From: Trametes villosa | Lineage: Eukaryota; Basidiomycota; Agaricomycetes; Polyporales; Polyporaceae | Assembly (NCBI GenBank): GCA_002964805.2 | Contig: PUDQ02000001.1 | Span: forward strand, 2,194,001-2,258,000 | DNA: 64,000 nucleotides | Direction: 5' to 3' | Part shown: piece by piece, positions 47,230 through 58,824 of the stretch | Layout: the number at the start of each line of letters is the position of its first letter | How positions within the stretch are numbered: the first letter of the stretch is position 1 | Notes under the pieces: model-generated | The model's database searches: none | What the model was told of the DNA's origin: nothing | What the model saw: only the letters and a program-made list of their open reading frames with translations | Program-made: the position numbers and the translations under genes

Positions 47230-47909
47230 AATAAACGCGGCGTCCGGTGCTGCTAGCGCTTCTGGGTCAGCGTGCGCGTGGAGGGGGCTGGGTGCTCTGG
47301 AGGGAGGTGTTACGGTGGCATCCTCGCGCGTGCACGGCCCCGCCGGTAAATATACGCGCGGAAGCGTCTCGTCTCGCCCGTCGTGAATGCGCGAAAACGC
47401 AACGGGGCAGGTTGCCGGGGTTCCAGTACAAGAACGGTGGACAATGCAGGTTCCCCGGGCGGCTCCCACCTATTGTGTTCCGCATCGGGCATGCTCAAAC
47501 GGGGTGTGCTGCCGCCGGATCGCGCGGGAGGAACTCCGCGGCCGGCTTTACTCTACTGCATGGTGCGCTACATACCGCCGACTTGGAAAGAGTGCAACGC
47601 TGCTGGGGATGGACGGCGCGAGCTGGCAGGCTCGAGCGGGTGCAGGCCGATCGATGGCATCGAGAAGTCCTAGCGTTATTGTACTCGGCTAGTCAGCGGA
47701 CTCATGCTCGTGTGGAAGCCGAAGTCAGATCGAAGTCGCCGCCACGGCGTCTGCGTTGAGGAGAGTTTGTGTAACATTGTGCTGGCTTCGGAGACAGTAC
47801 ACATCTGTATGAGTGGGGGTGTGTGGCCTAACGGCCCGACATTAGCGAAGTCGCGGTATCGTAGGAAGGCCCGTGGACTGGGGGGTGGTATAAGGTACCG
47901 CAGAGTGGA

Positions 47910-48699
47910 CTAGGAGAGCTCCGGAGGAGTGAGGTCGTCTTCGGGCCTCCAGCCATCCTGTTGGATCTTTTGTGCAAGCCGCAAGATATTCCTGCAGTCG
48001 TCGATGCCTGAGTGATGGCGCCCCTCCAGCTCCATCTTCGCATGGCTTAGCATGCCCGCCATGCCTTTCGGATAACGCAGTCCAGCGACACGCCGATACG
48101 AATTCTTGATATTGATCCAGCGATCGAGAGGTGGGGGGAGAGTGCCTGAAGGGGCTGCTGCATCGAGGAGACCGCTCAGACGCAACTGCTGGGGAAGCAT
48201 CGTCTTCAGATCCCAGTCTCCGCAGGTCAGGTACGTAGCGGAGGATGGCAAGTCCGTGATGTTATGTGTCCGCAGGAACTGTTGGTAACGGTCCCAGACT
48301 TCTGGGAAAGGAGCCGCAGCATCGACCGTAGCCTGAGTGCAGAATTCATGAGTCGGTAAGCTGCTTGGAAGGATAATGGGTGAGGCATACCTGCTGTATG
48401 CCGGTGAGGTTCGTACAGAACTCGGTCAAGGTGGGATGGAGAGTCGGCCGCACGTATTCGTGGAAGACAGCTTCCACCTTGCTCTGTTCGACGTCGTACA
48501 GGATGGTGGGGAATTCAATTATTTCCATCTCCTCCTTTGGTACTGCAGGATTTTTATCGCCGCAGGTGGCCTCAAAGTCGAGAACGAGCAGGTAACGGAG
48601 GGCTGGGGTTATACTGGACATGGTGCGGCCTGACTTGAAGGCTGTCAGAGAGCTTGTCCTGAGCGTCCGTGCAATCAGACGATTCGATAGCAAAACCAT
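47910..48699 (-). CDS. ERI-1-like DEDDh 3'-5' exonuclease
   Basis: Exons 48391-48699 and 47910-48332 give 243 aa of the ERI1/3'hExo family, RNA-degrading exonucleases linked in other eukaryotes to histone mRNA decay, 5.8S rRNA trimming and small-RNA turnover. Catalytic motifs: YLLVLDFEATCGD (first Asp and Glu), IIEFPTILYDV, CTNLTGIQQ, LTCGDWDLKTML (second Asp), and the HSGIDDCRNILRLA motif with the catalytic His and last Asp. No SAP domain is present, as in the short ERI1-type 3 proteins. The first 26 residues (MVLLSNRLIARTLRTSS onward) are basic and Ser-rich and could be a mitochondrial presequence; a second ATG begins MSSITPALRY. Confidence 0.88.
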
Positions 48700-49031
48700 C
48701 TGTTGACAGCTAAAGGCCGTATGCGCAGGGAAACGAGCCGGGAGTACGGTGGACTGTGGTGGTGAGAAGGCAAGATGCGTGTCTCAGCGCCTAACCTGAC
48801 GCGTCATGACGAACCAAGTCAACCAACCATTCGTAACGGACTTCGTCTACTTACGTGCATGTAATAGTATGGTGCAACCATAAACCTCCCATATCTCCAA
48901 TTATTGAGGTCCGTATAACATTCTGAGGGCATATGACTCATCCGATAATTACAGGGTGTATGTACAGTCAAGACATCGCAAGCACGGCGGAACGTTCGTA
49001 AGAGCACGAGATAGGTGAACCCTCGACGAAA

Positions 49032-49780
49032 TCACCAGGGAAGGAGAGAGGCACGCTTCGGCCTGAAGTCCATCATGAGGTCCAGGCACAAAAGGTCCTC
49101 ATCCTCGCCGGTGAAGCCTCTGACGTTGGCAGTGAATTGTGCTATGAAGCCGTAAGGGAAGGAGCTTGAAATGTAAGGACACGCGGACGTACCCGGAGGG
49201 ATCTCCTTGGGAAGGGTGACAGTTTGCACGACATTGTGCGTGCCCTTCTTCACAGGGCACTGAACACTCGCGTTGGCCTTCAAGCTATAGAGTAGGAAAT
49301 TAGCGGCGCCTGTCATGCAGCATAACATGGCCATGCTTACGCTTCCTCACAAACGTCGAACTCTTTGCGGAGGATCTTGATCACCCCCACCTTCACGGTG
49401 ACATCGGCATAAGCACCATCCTGCACGAACAAGAGTCAGCACTGAAGAGTGCGGATATTGACACATAGACGGACCTGGACATCCTCCCGCGCCGTTCCCT
49501 CGACCGTTATCGTGAGGTCCTCCCCACGCTTAGGCGGGTCAGGTGAAACCTCGATGCTGTTAATATGGACAATATGGGTGTCGCTGCCTGTTTTAGTCGG
49601 GATCAATGAGTGCAGTCTGCGCCGGGAGGGTACGGGCAGCATACCGCAATCGGTCCAGCGCCAGTCACTGCCGAGCGCGAGAGAGGAAGGCTCCCCAATT
49701 GTTTGCTGTTCGTCAATGGGAGATGCTGCTGTGCCTCCAATGGCAGCAGCAAGGAGGAGGAGGAGACCGAAGCGAGCCAT
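49032..49780 (-). CDS. NPC2: NPC2-type phosphatidylglycerol/phosphatidylinositol transfer protein (ML domain)
   Basis: Secreted or vacuolar sterol/phospholipid carrier of the MD-2-related lipid recognition family. Five exons (49645-49780, 49475-49587, 49341-49420, 49193-49284, 49032-49141) give 176 aa. The signal peptide is MARFGLLLLLAAAIGGTAAS. Landmarks: WRWTDCGSDTHIVHINSIE, SPDPPKRGEDLTITVEG, DGAYADVTVKVGVIKIL, EFDVCEEALKANASVQCPV, TVTLPKEIPPG and DEDLLCLDL, including the conserved cysteines. Intron 1 (57 nt) is stop-free and in frame. It is head-to-head with the membrane protein at 50192, with 411 bp between ATGs. Confidence 0.92.
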
Positions 49781-50191
49781 GAGAGTGGAGTGAGAGCAGA
49801 GGGGTATCGTCGTCGTCGAGGGCAGGAGTCAAGGAGGCGGACGCGAGTGCAGGCCAAGAACGGTAATGACGAGCGTAGATGGCGTGGGAGCGACCTGCCA
49901 TTTGGGGACCGCGTGCCCCGGGCGGGGGCGGGTTCCAGCACGTGGGGGAGGCGCTGCGGAGTACGCCTGCGCTCGAGTGGCGCAGGGAGGTCGACACCGC
50001 CTTGTGTCCTTTTACCAATTCAGAGGCAGTTCTCAGCCGGCGACACTGCTGCGTCCTCCTCTTGACCCCTTCATATCCTCTCAGCTAGTCTGTCAGCCCC
50101 TCCTTTCTTCTTCCCTCCACGACCTGCGCCCGAAGTTACCCGCTACGACCCTCACGACCAACCCTTCTTGTCCTGAACGGATCTCCTCGCG

Positions 50192-51433
50192 ATGAAGCCC
50201 AGAGAGTACTGCTGCTGCGCAATTCCCATCGTCTATGCTGGGATATACACGTCGCTCATTGAGCAACTCGTGCTCGGCATAGTCGCTGGTACGCTTGCAG
50301 TTGGCACCCCATCAAGTGAGTCCAGCCAGTCAGCCACACAACTCAAGTACTGATGCACAGCGAAGTCGTTGGCGCGTCCACCCCATCTTTTGCAAAGTGG
50401 CTCTTCGCGATCGTGTGCTATGTTGGTGCCGCCATCCAGCTCATGGGCATCTTCGCCGTGCGCCAGGCCAGTCGATCGTAGTTGCTCACCCCGCCCCCAT
50501 CTCAACTGACCTACCACGTACAGGAGAAGCCCATCTTCTACCGCCGATACGTCACTCTCCACACCCTGATCACAGTAGCTGCATTCGCCATTGCAGCAGC
50601 TTGGATCATCCTGTCCGCCACCCGTCACAAGCAGGCCCAGGACAAGTGTATCGAGGATTTCTTCGCCGGCACCGTATCCGCAACCAACTCTGAGGGTGAG
50701 ACGCTCTGCAACATATTCCCATGGGCCGACGTGGGCATCATGGGCGGTCTCTGGATACTGCTCGCCATCATGCAGGTCAGTCATATCATGCCTCACCATG
50801 CCAGCACCGCTCTAATTCCACATCTTCCCAGACCTACCTCTACGTCGTCGTCTCCTCGTTTGGGAAGGGCCAGCGCCGGGACCACTCCAAGTACCAGTCT
50901 CTCTACGACTCCTCCCGGTCGCTGAACAGCATTCCTCTCATGGATCGTGGTGCGTGGGACTCGCGCATGTCTTCGGATGCCCTCGTTCAGCCTCGCGGCC
51001 ACGCAAGAAATGACAGCGGCGCAAGCGTAGCAACCGTCATGGCCGACAAGGTCCAGGGCTACTCGGACTACGACTACTCCGCGCAGCCGCCACCCGCGCA
51101 CGCGCACACCGAGGAGCCCGGCCCGACCCCCCGTGCCTACGACGCCTACTACGACGCGAACCCCCCGGCCGGCGTGGACTACCCGCAGCGCAGTCAGGCC
51201 CACCCTGGTGAGTCGTAGAGCAGTGTGAGGGCAGGCCGTTCTCGGTTGTCTTTGGACGGCTTAGATGGTCCGTTAGTCCCATTTGGCTACACACACGGAG
51301 GCTGACGACCGCCTCTTCTTGCGCAGCGGAAGGCTCGTTCCGGCGTAAGACCCCGAGGGTGCAGCGGCCGGGATCTCAGGACTATAACAACAATACATAC
51401 AACGCATATCCACAATACGGCTCCCAGTTTTAG
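50192..51433 (+). CDS. Four-helix membrane protein of fungal tetraspan type
   Basis: Five exons (50192-50315, 50366-50457, 50524-50775, 50832-51207, 51327-51433) give 316 aa. The N-terminus MKPREYCCCAIPIVYAGIY opens the first membrane helix, followed by helices around WLFAIVCYVGAAIQLMGI, TLITVAAFAIAAAWIIL and DVGIMGGLWILLAIMQTYLY. The loop between helices 3 and 4 holds paired cysteines (DKCIEDFF, ETLCNIF). The cytosolic tail is Ser/Pro/Tyr-rich and ends NAYPQYGSQF. Similar proteins are common in agaricomycetes; I know no established function. The second acceptor (GAAG) and third donor (GTGCGC) were chosen to keep the frame. Confidence 0.8.
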
Positions 51434-51717
51434 CGTACTAGCAACTGCTTGTTGTCGATAGCCGATACCTAGCACGGACTCTGCACGGACACTTGATTCG
51501 CTCTGTTCTATGTATGAAAGAGACTTTTCGCATATTGCCTCGATGGCTGCGTCTCCACCCTGCCCATCCCCGAACGTGGTGTCCGTCCCGCCGCAATTGT
51601 TTTGGCATCGTCCACGAGACTCGAAGGCTTAGTTCTAGGGGGGCAAGACACCTCAGGTAATGGCTACGACAAGGTCTCTACGGTTAATAAACATAGTGGA
51701 ACTGTTATACTATAGGT

Positions 51718-53077
51718 TTATAAGTTACCGGCCTCCTTGCTCTCCCATGACCCGATATTCAGCTGTACACGGCGTTCTCTCGCAATCTGCTCCCACCGCT
51801 CCTGTCGCCCGTCCTCCGCCATTAACTGTTTCCTGAAGGACAGACATACGTGCTGGTACGGTGTCTCGCGGAGCAGGACCCCACACTCTATCGCATCGCA
51901 AAGGCCGCGCTCCTCGTCCTTGAGAGCTATCGCGTACCACGCGTTGATCACCTCTAGCTTTAGTACCTGCAAATTAGGCGGTAGAGACTCGACGAAGTTG
52001 CTCCGCGCCTCATCGACGGTGACCAGACTCAGCGCGAAATACTCCAACACCGGCAGGTTCTCCAGGCAGCGCGAGATGACCGGGGTTGATAGTCGGCTGC
52101 ATCCCAACAACACGAGCGTGCGCAAATGCGCCCCGTGTCCGGCGATTAGCGATTCGAGGTGGTGATTACGGAGCTCGAACCCAAGTCGGTGCGCTTGGGC
52201 ATACGCGAACGAGTCGAGACGTGAGCCGGGGAAACATTCGTCCACCGTGTGCCGGTCGAAGTAGTTGCCCGTGACGCCATGCAGGATGAGGGCACGCAAG
52301 GCGGGCGCGGGGAGCGGGTTCCGCGCGCCCTGTGGCGGGAGGACCTCGCCGGAGAGCCGCAGGGAGACGAGGGCGCGGGGCGAGAGCGCGTCGAAGAGCT
52401 CGACCCGCGTCTCCGGGCTGAGGTGCAGCTCGTACATGCAGACCGCGGGCCCGTACGCGGGGAACATCGCCCGCTCGAAGCGCAGCCCGAGCTTGCGCGA
52501 TCCTGTGCAAGGAAATGAGATAGTGAGCAGATGCCCGACGCCGGACGGTGGGGCGCACGGGTACTCACGGTGCTTGTGCATGGTGCTCTGGAGATCCAGC
52601 GGGAGGCCCTGGCGGCACTCGAAGACGCGGAGGCGCGCGAGCGCGGTCATGCGGGCGAGCGCTGCATGGAGGTTTGACAGCGGCAGGTCTTCTTCCTTCC
52701 CAATCGCGCGCCGGTGAGCCCACATCTTTACACAATCGCACACCTTAAATCCTTACCTGTTTGGACGCGGCCGCGCGGAACACGCGCCCATCATTTACGA
52801 CGTCTGCGGAGACGATCTGGGAAAAGACGGAGGGCGGCGCGTGCAGGAAGGCCTGGATCTGGAGCTCGTGCGAGAGGGAGACGTAACGCCTGAGGATGGG
52901 GTCGGCCTCTTCCGCGATTTGGTGGCTGGTGCGGAGAAGGCGGAGGTGGGAGTTGGTCGGCTGGGTATTCCGCTGGACGTGTTGATGGACCACGAGGAAG
53001 TGCTCGTATATCTGCAGCCGCAGCTCGACGGGGAGATCGAGGAAGCCGATTTGTGGCATTGCCGCAGTGCCCTCCAT
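51718..53077 (-). CDS. F-box-like protein with leucine-rich substrate region
   Basis: Exons 52757-53077, 52569-52695 and 51718-52502 give 410 aa. The N-terminus MEGTAAMPQIGFLDLP followed by VELRLQIYEHFLV is the short F-box-like motif found in many fungal proteins. Next come a helical stretch (RLLRTSHQIAEEADPILRR) and irregular leucine-rich repeats, for example ALVSLRLSGEVLPP, HLRTLVLLGCSRLSTP and NLPVLEYFALSLV. It probably acts as an SCF substrate receptor, by inference. It is not close in sequence to the tandem pair at 35-40 kb. The acceptor at 52696 was chosen because it restores frame with a 61-nt intron. Confidence 0.75.
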
Positions 53078-53965
53078 GCCGCTAAAACGCGCGGGGTGCC
53101 AAAGAAGCAGCTGCTCGGGGGCGCGAGTGAAGATGCCCTGGCTGACGAGCGTGGACGGCCGTACGAGTGTGAGCGGGCTCGCGAGCAGGGTGGCGCGATC
53201 ATGTGTCCCAAGTAAGAACCCATATATGGCAAGCTCGCGACACGGGGCGGGAGGCGCGCGGAGGGGGCGGTGGGAGGAGTGGGACGAGAGCGCGGGTTGC
53301 CTCGCAGCCGCCGCCCTCCAACGCCGCAGGTCGCCCTCGCGAGTGCCCCCGCCCAGGCTGCCTGCCCGCGCATGCATGTTCTGTCCCAGTGAGCCCGGCT
53401 TCCCTTCCTGAGCGCACTCACTCGCCCCGCGCGTGCCTGTGTGTCGCGCGCACGCGCACGCCTGCCAGCCGAGACAATAAGGGCTGCAAAACGTGGCAAC
53501 GCCGCCCGGCGCTGCTCCCCAACCTCGCAGCACCCAGCGCTGCCGGCGAGCTCCAGCGCACCGCATCCAGGTTTGCGCGGCTCCCGTCCGAGCCCAGCCC
53601 AGCTTGTCCATTGCCACACACGCACGCCCGGGCGGAAGCACAGGACGCGACCAGGCCGGCTCTCCCTCGCAGCAGCCTCTCTCCGTCCGTCCGCTGCCGT
53701 AAGGGAGCAGCAGAGGGCGTGCAACGGCCCGCGGAAGCTCTCGAAGCAGTCGCCAGCCAGCCCGAGCGCGCGATATCACCCTGTGCCTCTCTGGCGTGCC
53801 CCTCCCCTCCTTCTCGCGCACTCTCCTTACCACCGCCTGCCTGCCTGCGCTATTGCCCCCGGCCTCCCCACCTTCGCTTCTCTGCGCATCCCCGTCTAGC
53901 CTGGCCCCTCCCCGCACCGTCCGCCCCTGCCCACTCAGTGCCTGCCCCGCCCGCCACAGACGACG
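53078..53965. other. Divergent intergenic region
   Basis: About 890 bp between the F-box/LRR-like gene and member 2 of the YEVLL family, transcribed away from each other. GC-rich with long overlapping frames on both strands, which I read as composition artefacts. Pyrimidine-rich tracts precede the plus-strand ATG. Confidence 0.45.
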
Positions 53966-54480
53966 ATGCCGGGCACGACGCAGTACGAGGTCCTGCTCGA
54001 CTTCACGAACGACACCCACGATTGCGCCACGGTGCAGCTCCAGCGCGACTACGGCCGCGGCTCTGGCGCGATCGTCCTCCTGCACCCAGGCGAGAGCGTG
54101 ACGCTTGTGCTCGATGCTGGTGCGTAGCCTCGTTCGTGGCCGCGGTGAGGTCTGATGCGGCGCAGCTGCTGACGGCGCCGCGTGCAGGCACAGTGTACAA
54201 GTATGCGCTCAAGACGCGGTCGCGGGTTGCGAACGTAACGTGCGTCTCACCACGTACCCTGAGCATGCATACAACCCACTCACGCCACATGGTCCCCAAC
54301 TGTAGAGCTCGCGCATGGAGAGACGTCCGCTGCACCGTCTCCCAACTCTTCCCCAGCAGCAGTACGGCCGCGCATCCCCCGCCCGCGCCAACATCCTCCG
54401 AACCGCTGCGCCCCGTACAGGGCATCACCGTCGACCAGCTCTGGCGGGATATGCGCTTCTGCATATGGAACGACTCGTAG
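53966..54480 (+). CDS. Small unnamed YEVLL-FxNDT family protein, member 2
   Basis: Unknown function. Exons 53966-54119, 54188-54239 and 54306-54480 give 126 aa with no signal peptide. It begins MPGTTQYEVLLDFTNDTHD and continues with ATVQLQRDYGRGSG, IVLLHPGESVTLVLDAG and TVYKYALKTRSRVANVT. After a phase-2 intron at the same place as in member 1 comes ARAWRDVRCTVSQLF. A Pro/Ser spacer leads to LWRDMRFCIWNDS. The alternation of short hydrophobic strands suggests a beta-sandwich, but this is inference. The paralog at 46713-47229 lies 6.7 kb away on the other strand. Confidence 0.75.
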
Positions 54481-56905
54481 CCCGCAGCCAGCAGCGAAAG
54501 GAAGAGTGAGTGTCTGATATCATGCAGAGCCTGCTGTTGTATGTCGGGATGCTTATTGTCTATTCGCGTTGCAGCGGTGCGGCAGGGCAGCCATCACGGG
54601 ATACCCCGCACGCGCGCCGGCGCCCGCCCGCGAGGCACGCCGCGGGTCCCCACGCGCCTCACGCTCCCGGCGTGGGTGGGAGGCACGATGCACGATGGGC
54701 GATGGGCCGCGGCGAGAGGAGCGGGTGCGCGTCGCGATCGCGTGCGATCGTGATAGGGCTCCCGCGCGCGGACGCTGTGTTGTGTTACTGTTAGATTATT
54801 AGGCCATACCCCCATCCGCGTATTACTATTAGGTTGTAATCGCCGCGGCCGCGCCAGCGCCGCCGCAGCCGCACGCAGGTTTACATTATTGTCGCACTAG
54901 CTACCATGACATTATCGCCCTCGTCTCCGCGCAGGCTGCCCCTGGACGCGGGCGCGGGCGCAGCGCGCATGCATGCAACGCCGCATCCGCGTGTATCACG
55001 CAGCTTTCTCGGCCGCGAGCAGTAGTAAGAGCAGCCCAGTGCGGCGTTATGGCGGCGGCCGGTGGCAGAAATGAGAGGGCTGCAGGAGGCAACGCCTGCT
55101 GCTCGTGTTCGCCGCGAGGCACAGCGTGCCGGAGGCGCCCGTCAATGTATGCGCGTCGACCTTCGTAGGTTCGCCAGAGCGAGAGGCTGGGAATATCCGC
55201 GCGTTCTGGAACGGCTCGGCGCGTCACAAGGGAGATGCTCGCTCTCACCTGTCGGGGAACGTCGCCGTAGGGAGCCGGTGGGGGCAAGGTGCCTCGCCAC
55301 AGCCTGCGGGGGCGTCATGGATATGGGTGGGCGATCGTCCGGCACCGAGCGTAAATGAACTGCTTCCCCGTTTGAGAGTAAGAAGCCGACCCGCGTGAGT
55401 TACTATCCGTGCGAGGAGAGGTATGCGCTCACCAAACTAGTTTGTGAGGTAAATCTCCGCTGCGCGTGCGGTGGATGTATCACGGACGCTGAGCATGATC
55501 ACAGGGCCAATGAGGGGCACGTCCGGCCGCCATGGTGTAGGTTCGCTGAGATGCCTATGCATCGCGAGCGGCTTGAAACCTATTCTTATGTCGGGAATGC
55601 CACGGCCACTCTATACCTATCGGCAATCTTGCGCGCGGGCCGATTGGCAAAGTTTGGAGAGCGTTTGGGCGGGACGCTTGCTTTAGCTGAGAGCTAATAG
55701 GACCACGCGGGACCTAACGGGGAAGGAAACGTCAGGTGCAGCGGCTTGGGAACGCCTGAGGTCCTCGCGGAGCAGACGAGGCCTTGCTTGGATGACATCG
55801 TGAGGGACTACGACCGGATAGCGTAGTTAGCGGTCAGATCCGGGGAGAGCGCTGCCTCAATGATAGGGATGGCCCTAGAAAGCGTCAAGTGAGGTTGTGC
55901 GGCCTGAACCCTGAGTATATGGAGACTGCCCGTCCGTTATGAGGAGGACCTTGTCAACGTTCAGCGTCCCTATTGTAGCGGTGTTGGGTACGAACGGGTC
56001 AAACAAGCACCTCCGCGAAGGAGCAGCTCAAACCTTGAGCTCATATCCATGATATAATCGTAGTCCGGACTGACTCCGCGTGCAATGAAGCGGCCTGCCA
56101 GCAATGACCCGGTGTATACTGGCGGAGGCGCGCCGGCAAGAAAGGGCATAAGCGCAGGTATACCGGCCAGGGTCCGATAAACATGTCATTGACGCATTAG
56201 TAACTCTACTCGCTGCCTATCAGCGCTGGTTCAGATAATTCACCTCCGTCTCGAATGGGCGGCCGTAGATAAACATGACGATGTGAGCGAATCCGCTGCG
56301 CAGAGTATTCGTTGGTCATCGCGCCGATGCGGCCGCCGTGGCGTACGACATAACGCCAAGGTTTCGTCGCGGATGTCATGGATTGTCAGCAAGAGCTGGG
56401 GCTGTTCATTTAGGTTGGATTCTGTGCAAAAACCATTAGCCAGCGCAAGCTTCATGCGTCGGTGTGTGTAATGCGCTTGCAAGCAGCTCGGGGCCGTCCG
56501 ATCGTGAGCACATCAAGTATCGCAGAAAACCGAGCTAAGGAGGTCAATCAACGCGCAACGTCACTCAGGGCACCCGGCGGACTTTTTTGCGAGGGAGCAG
56601 GAGGGAGCGGGAGGAGGAGCTCGGCGGCCGCGGCCCAGCCTCTTGAGTGGGTCCACAAACGCGGCGCACGTGACCGCACCGCGTCGCGACGCGTGATGTC
56701 ATTGGCTCAGAGCGGTGGGTGCCGTGCCGTCATAGGCCTCTCATCCTCCGCTCGCTCAGAATACGCCGGAAAGGAGCGCGTTGGAGCGCAGCCTATATAA
56801 GCAAGCCCGCCTCCTCAGAATGCCCCACCAATCACTCTCACGATCTCTTCACGACTCACATCCACCTCCCACTTAACGACACAACCTCCCCACAACATAT
56901 CCATC
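54481..56905. other. Gene-poor stretch
   Basis: About 2.4 kb without a supportable gene. Short frames on both strands show no motif. The last 150 bp contain the dehydrogenase promoter. No tRNA-like or transposon structure was found by eye. Confidence 0.5.
56794..56800 (+). promoter_or_regulatory. TATA box of the dehydrogenase gene
   Basis: The motif tatataa lies 112 bp before the ATG, in a GC-rich setting and followed by a C-rich leader ending in catatccatc just before the start codon. Confidence 0.6.
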
Positions 56906-58499
56906 ATGCAGGCCGCCTCCAACGCTATCCAGAACGTGAGTTTCATACGCGCAATGCCACCTGTAGACGCAGACACTCACCTCCATACGCTCAGGCAATG
57001 GGCCCCGTCCCTACTGTCGTCCACCCAGAGTACAAGTCTCGCGCCGATGGCGCTACCATGAAAGCTCTCGCGTGGTTCGGGCCTCTCGACGTTCGCATGA
57101 TCGACACTCCCATCCCCGAAATCACCGAGCCCGACGATGTCATCCTCAAAGTCACCGGAACGACCATTTGCGGTTCCGACCTTCACCTCTACCACGGCGA
57201 GATCGTCAACCTTCAGAAGGGCGACATCCTAGGCCACGAGGTTCGTTGTGATCGTGACGCTGACATATCGAGAAGAGCTGACAAGCTGCGTCGCACAGTT
57301 CATGGGCGTTGTCGACAAGGTCGGCCCCAACGTCAAGAACATCTCCGTCGGCCAGCGGGTCGTCGCTTCCTTCCAAATCGCGTGCGGCGAGTGCGAGTAC
57401 TGCAAGCAAAAGCTCTCGTCTTTCTGCGACCGGACAAACCCCTCGTCGTAAGCATATCATGAAGACCGGTCCAAGATACGTTGACTCACCGTACCCACAG
57501 GCTCCAGAACGCGATGTACGGCCACCGTGACGCGGGGTTCTTCGGCTACGCCCACTTCACTGGTGGCTTCGCTGGTGGCCAGGCGGAGTACGTTCGCGTC
57601 CCGAAGGGGAACGTGAACTTGCTCCCCATCCCCGACGAAGTGCCCGATGAGAAGGCACTCTATCTCTCCGACGTCCTGTCCACGGCATACCACAACGTCA
57701 AGGACACTGGTGTCAATCCTGGCGATGTCGTTGGTGTTTGGGTCAGTGTGTTTCTGACATCCAGCTCGCAATTCGGTGCTTACCTCCGTACGTCCTCAGG
57801 GTCTTGGGCCGATCGGTCTTTGCGTCGCCCAGTTCGCCAAGATGCAGGGAGCCTCCCGCGTTATTGGCATCGACCGGGTGCCCGAGCGTCTCAAGAAGGC
57901 GGAAGAGCTTGGCTTCGAGACTCTCGACTTCTCGAAACACACCGACGTCGTCAAGCGCCTCCAGGAGGTCGCTCCGGGCGGCCTCAACGTCGCCATGGAC
58001 TGCGGCACCTTCCACCAGCCGAAGAGCCTGCTCCACAAGGTCGAGAAGGCGCTCATGCTTGAGACGGACGTGTCGGAGATCGTCAACGAGATGATCATGT
58101 CCGTCCGGAAGGGCGGCCGCTGCGGCATCATCGCTGCGTACGCCGGCTACACCAACCACTTCAACATCGGTGCCCTCATGGAGAAGGGCGTTCGCCTCAT
58201 CGGTAACGGCCAAGCACCAGTGCACAAGTACTGGCAGGAGATCCTCAACGACCTCATCATCCCCGGCAAGTTCGATCCCACATTGTAAGTGACTCTGCTA
58301 CGAGCCAGGGATCGCCATGTTGACGAGGTTTCATAGCATGATCACGCACCGTGTCGACATCGAGGATTTCCCCAAACTCTACGCCGCCTTCGACAAGCGT
58401 GTCGCCGGTGTCGAGAAGGTCTTCGTGCAGACGAAGTTCTCGAACCCCCCGTCGGCGGGCTGCCCGACGCTGAGCAAGGTTGACGAGTGGGCTCAGTGA
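56906..58499 (+). CDS. Zinc-dependent alcohol dehydrogenase, formaldehyde dehydrogenase-like
   Basis: MDR-superfamily oxidoreductase close to glutathione-independent formaldehyde dehydrogenases. Six exons (56906-56935, 56995-57240, 57299-57447, 57501-57741, 57800-58284, 58337-58499) give 437 aa. The catalytic zinc site is TTICGSDLHLYHG with GDILGHEF. The four structural-zinc cysteines lie in ACGECEYCKQKLSSFC. The tetra-glycine-type insert reads GYAHFTGGFAGGQAEYVR, and the NAD-binding fold begins GLGPIGLCVAQFAKMQGA with the cofactor-selecting acid in VIGIDR. Exon 1 encodes only ten residues (MQAASNAIQN). The 437-aa length exceeds the usual 385-400 because of this leader and the C-terminal tail. 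Confidence 0.9.
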
Positions 58500-58824
58500 T
58501 TCGTTCCCGGGGGCGTGTTTAGGCAGAAGAAGCACTAAATGTACTTATACGACGATGCTGGGATCCTAATGTGTACCATCAGTAATGCTTCTGACGTCGA
58601 GAACGTAAGACGCGATCGTACCGCACTTCCTGCAGGGCCATGTGCCCCGCCACGGTCCTCCGGGGATAGTCATTGTGACGGACCAACGTGCGTCGTACGC
58701 GCGGTCATGAGCGCGCGGGCGTCCCGAACGTGGCGAAGCGGCTCCCGATGATGCTCGGCCCTCGGGTGCACACTGGCGACTTATAAGAACGGTGATGGGC
58801 AGCGTTGTACGGGAGACTCACTCC

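Noticed and set aside
53203..54480. Plus-strand frame of 425 codons and overlapping minus-strand frame of 446 codons
   Set aside because: Both come from GC-rich composition. The real genes here are the F-box/LRR-like gene ending its first exon at 53077 and the three-exon YEVLL protein in another frame.
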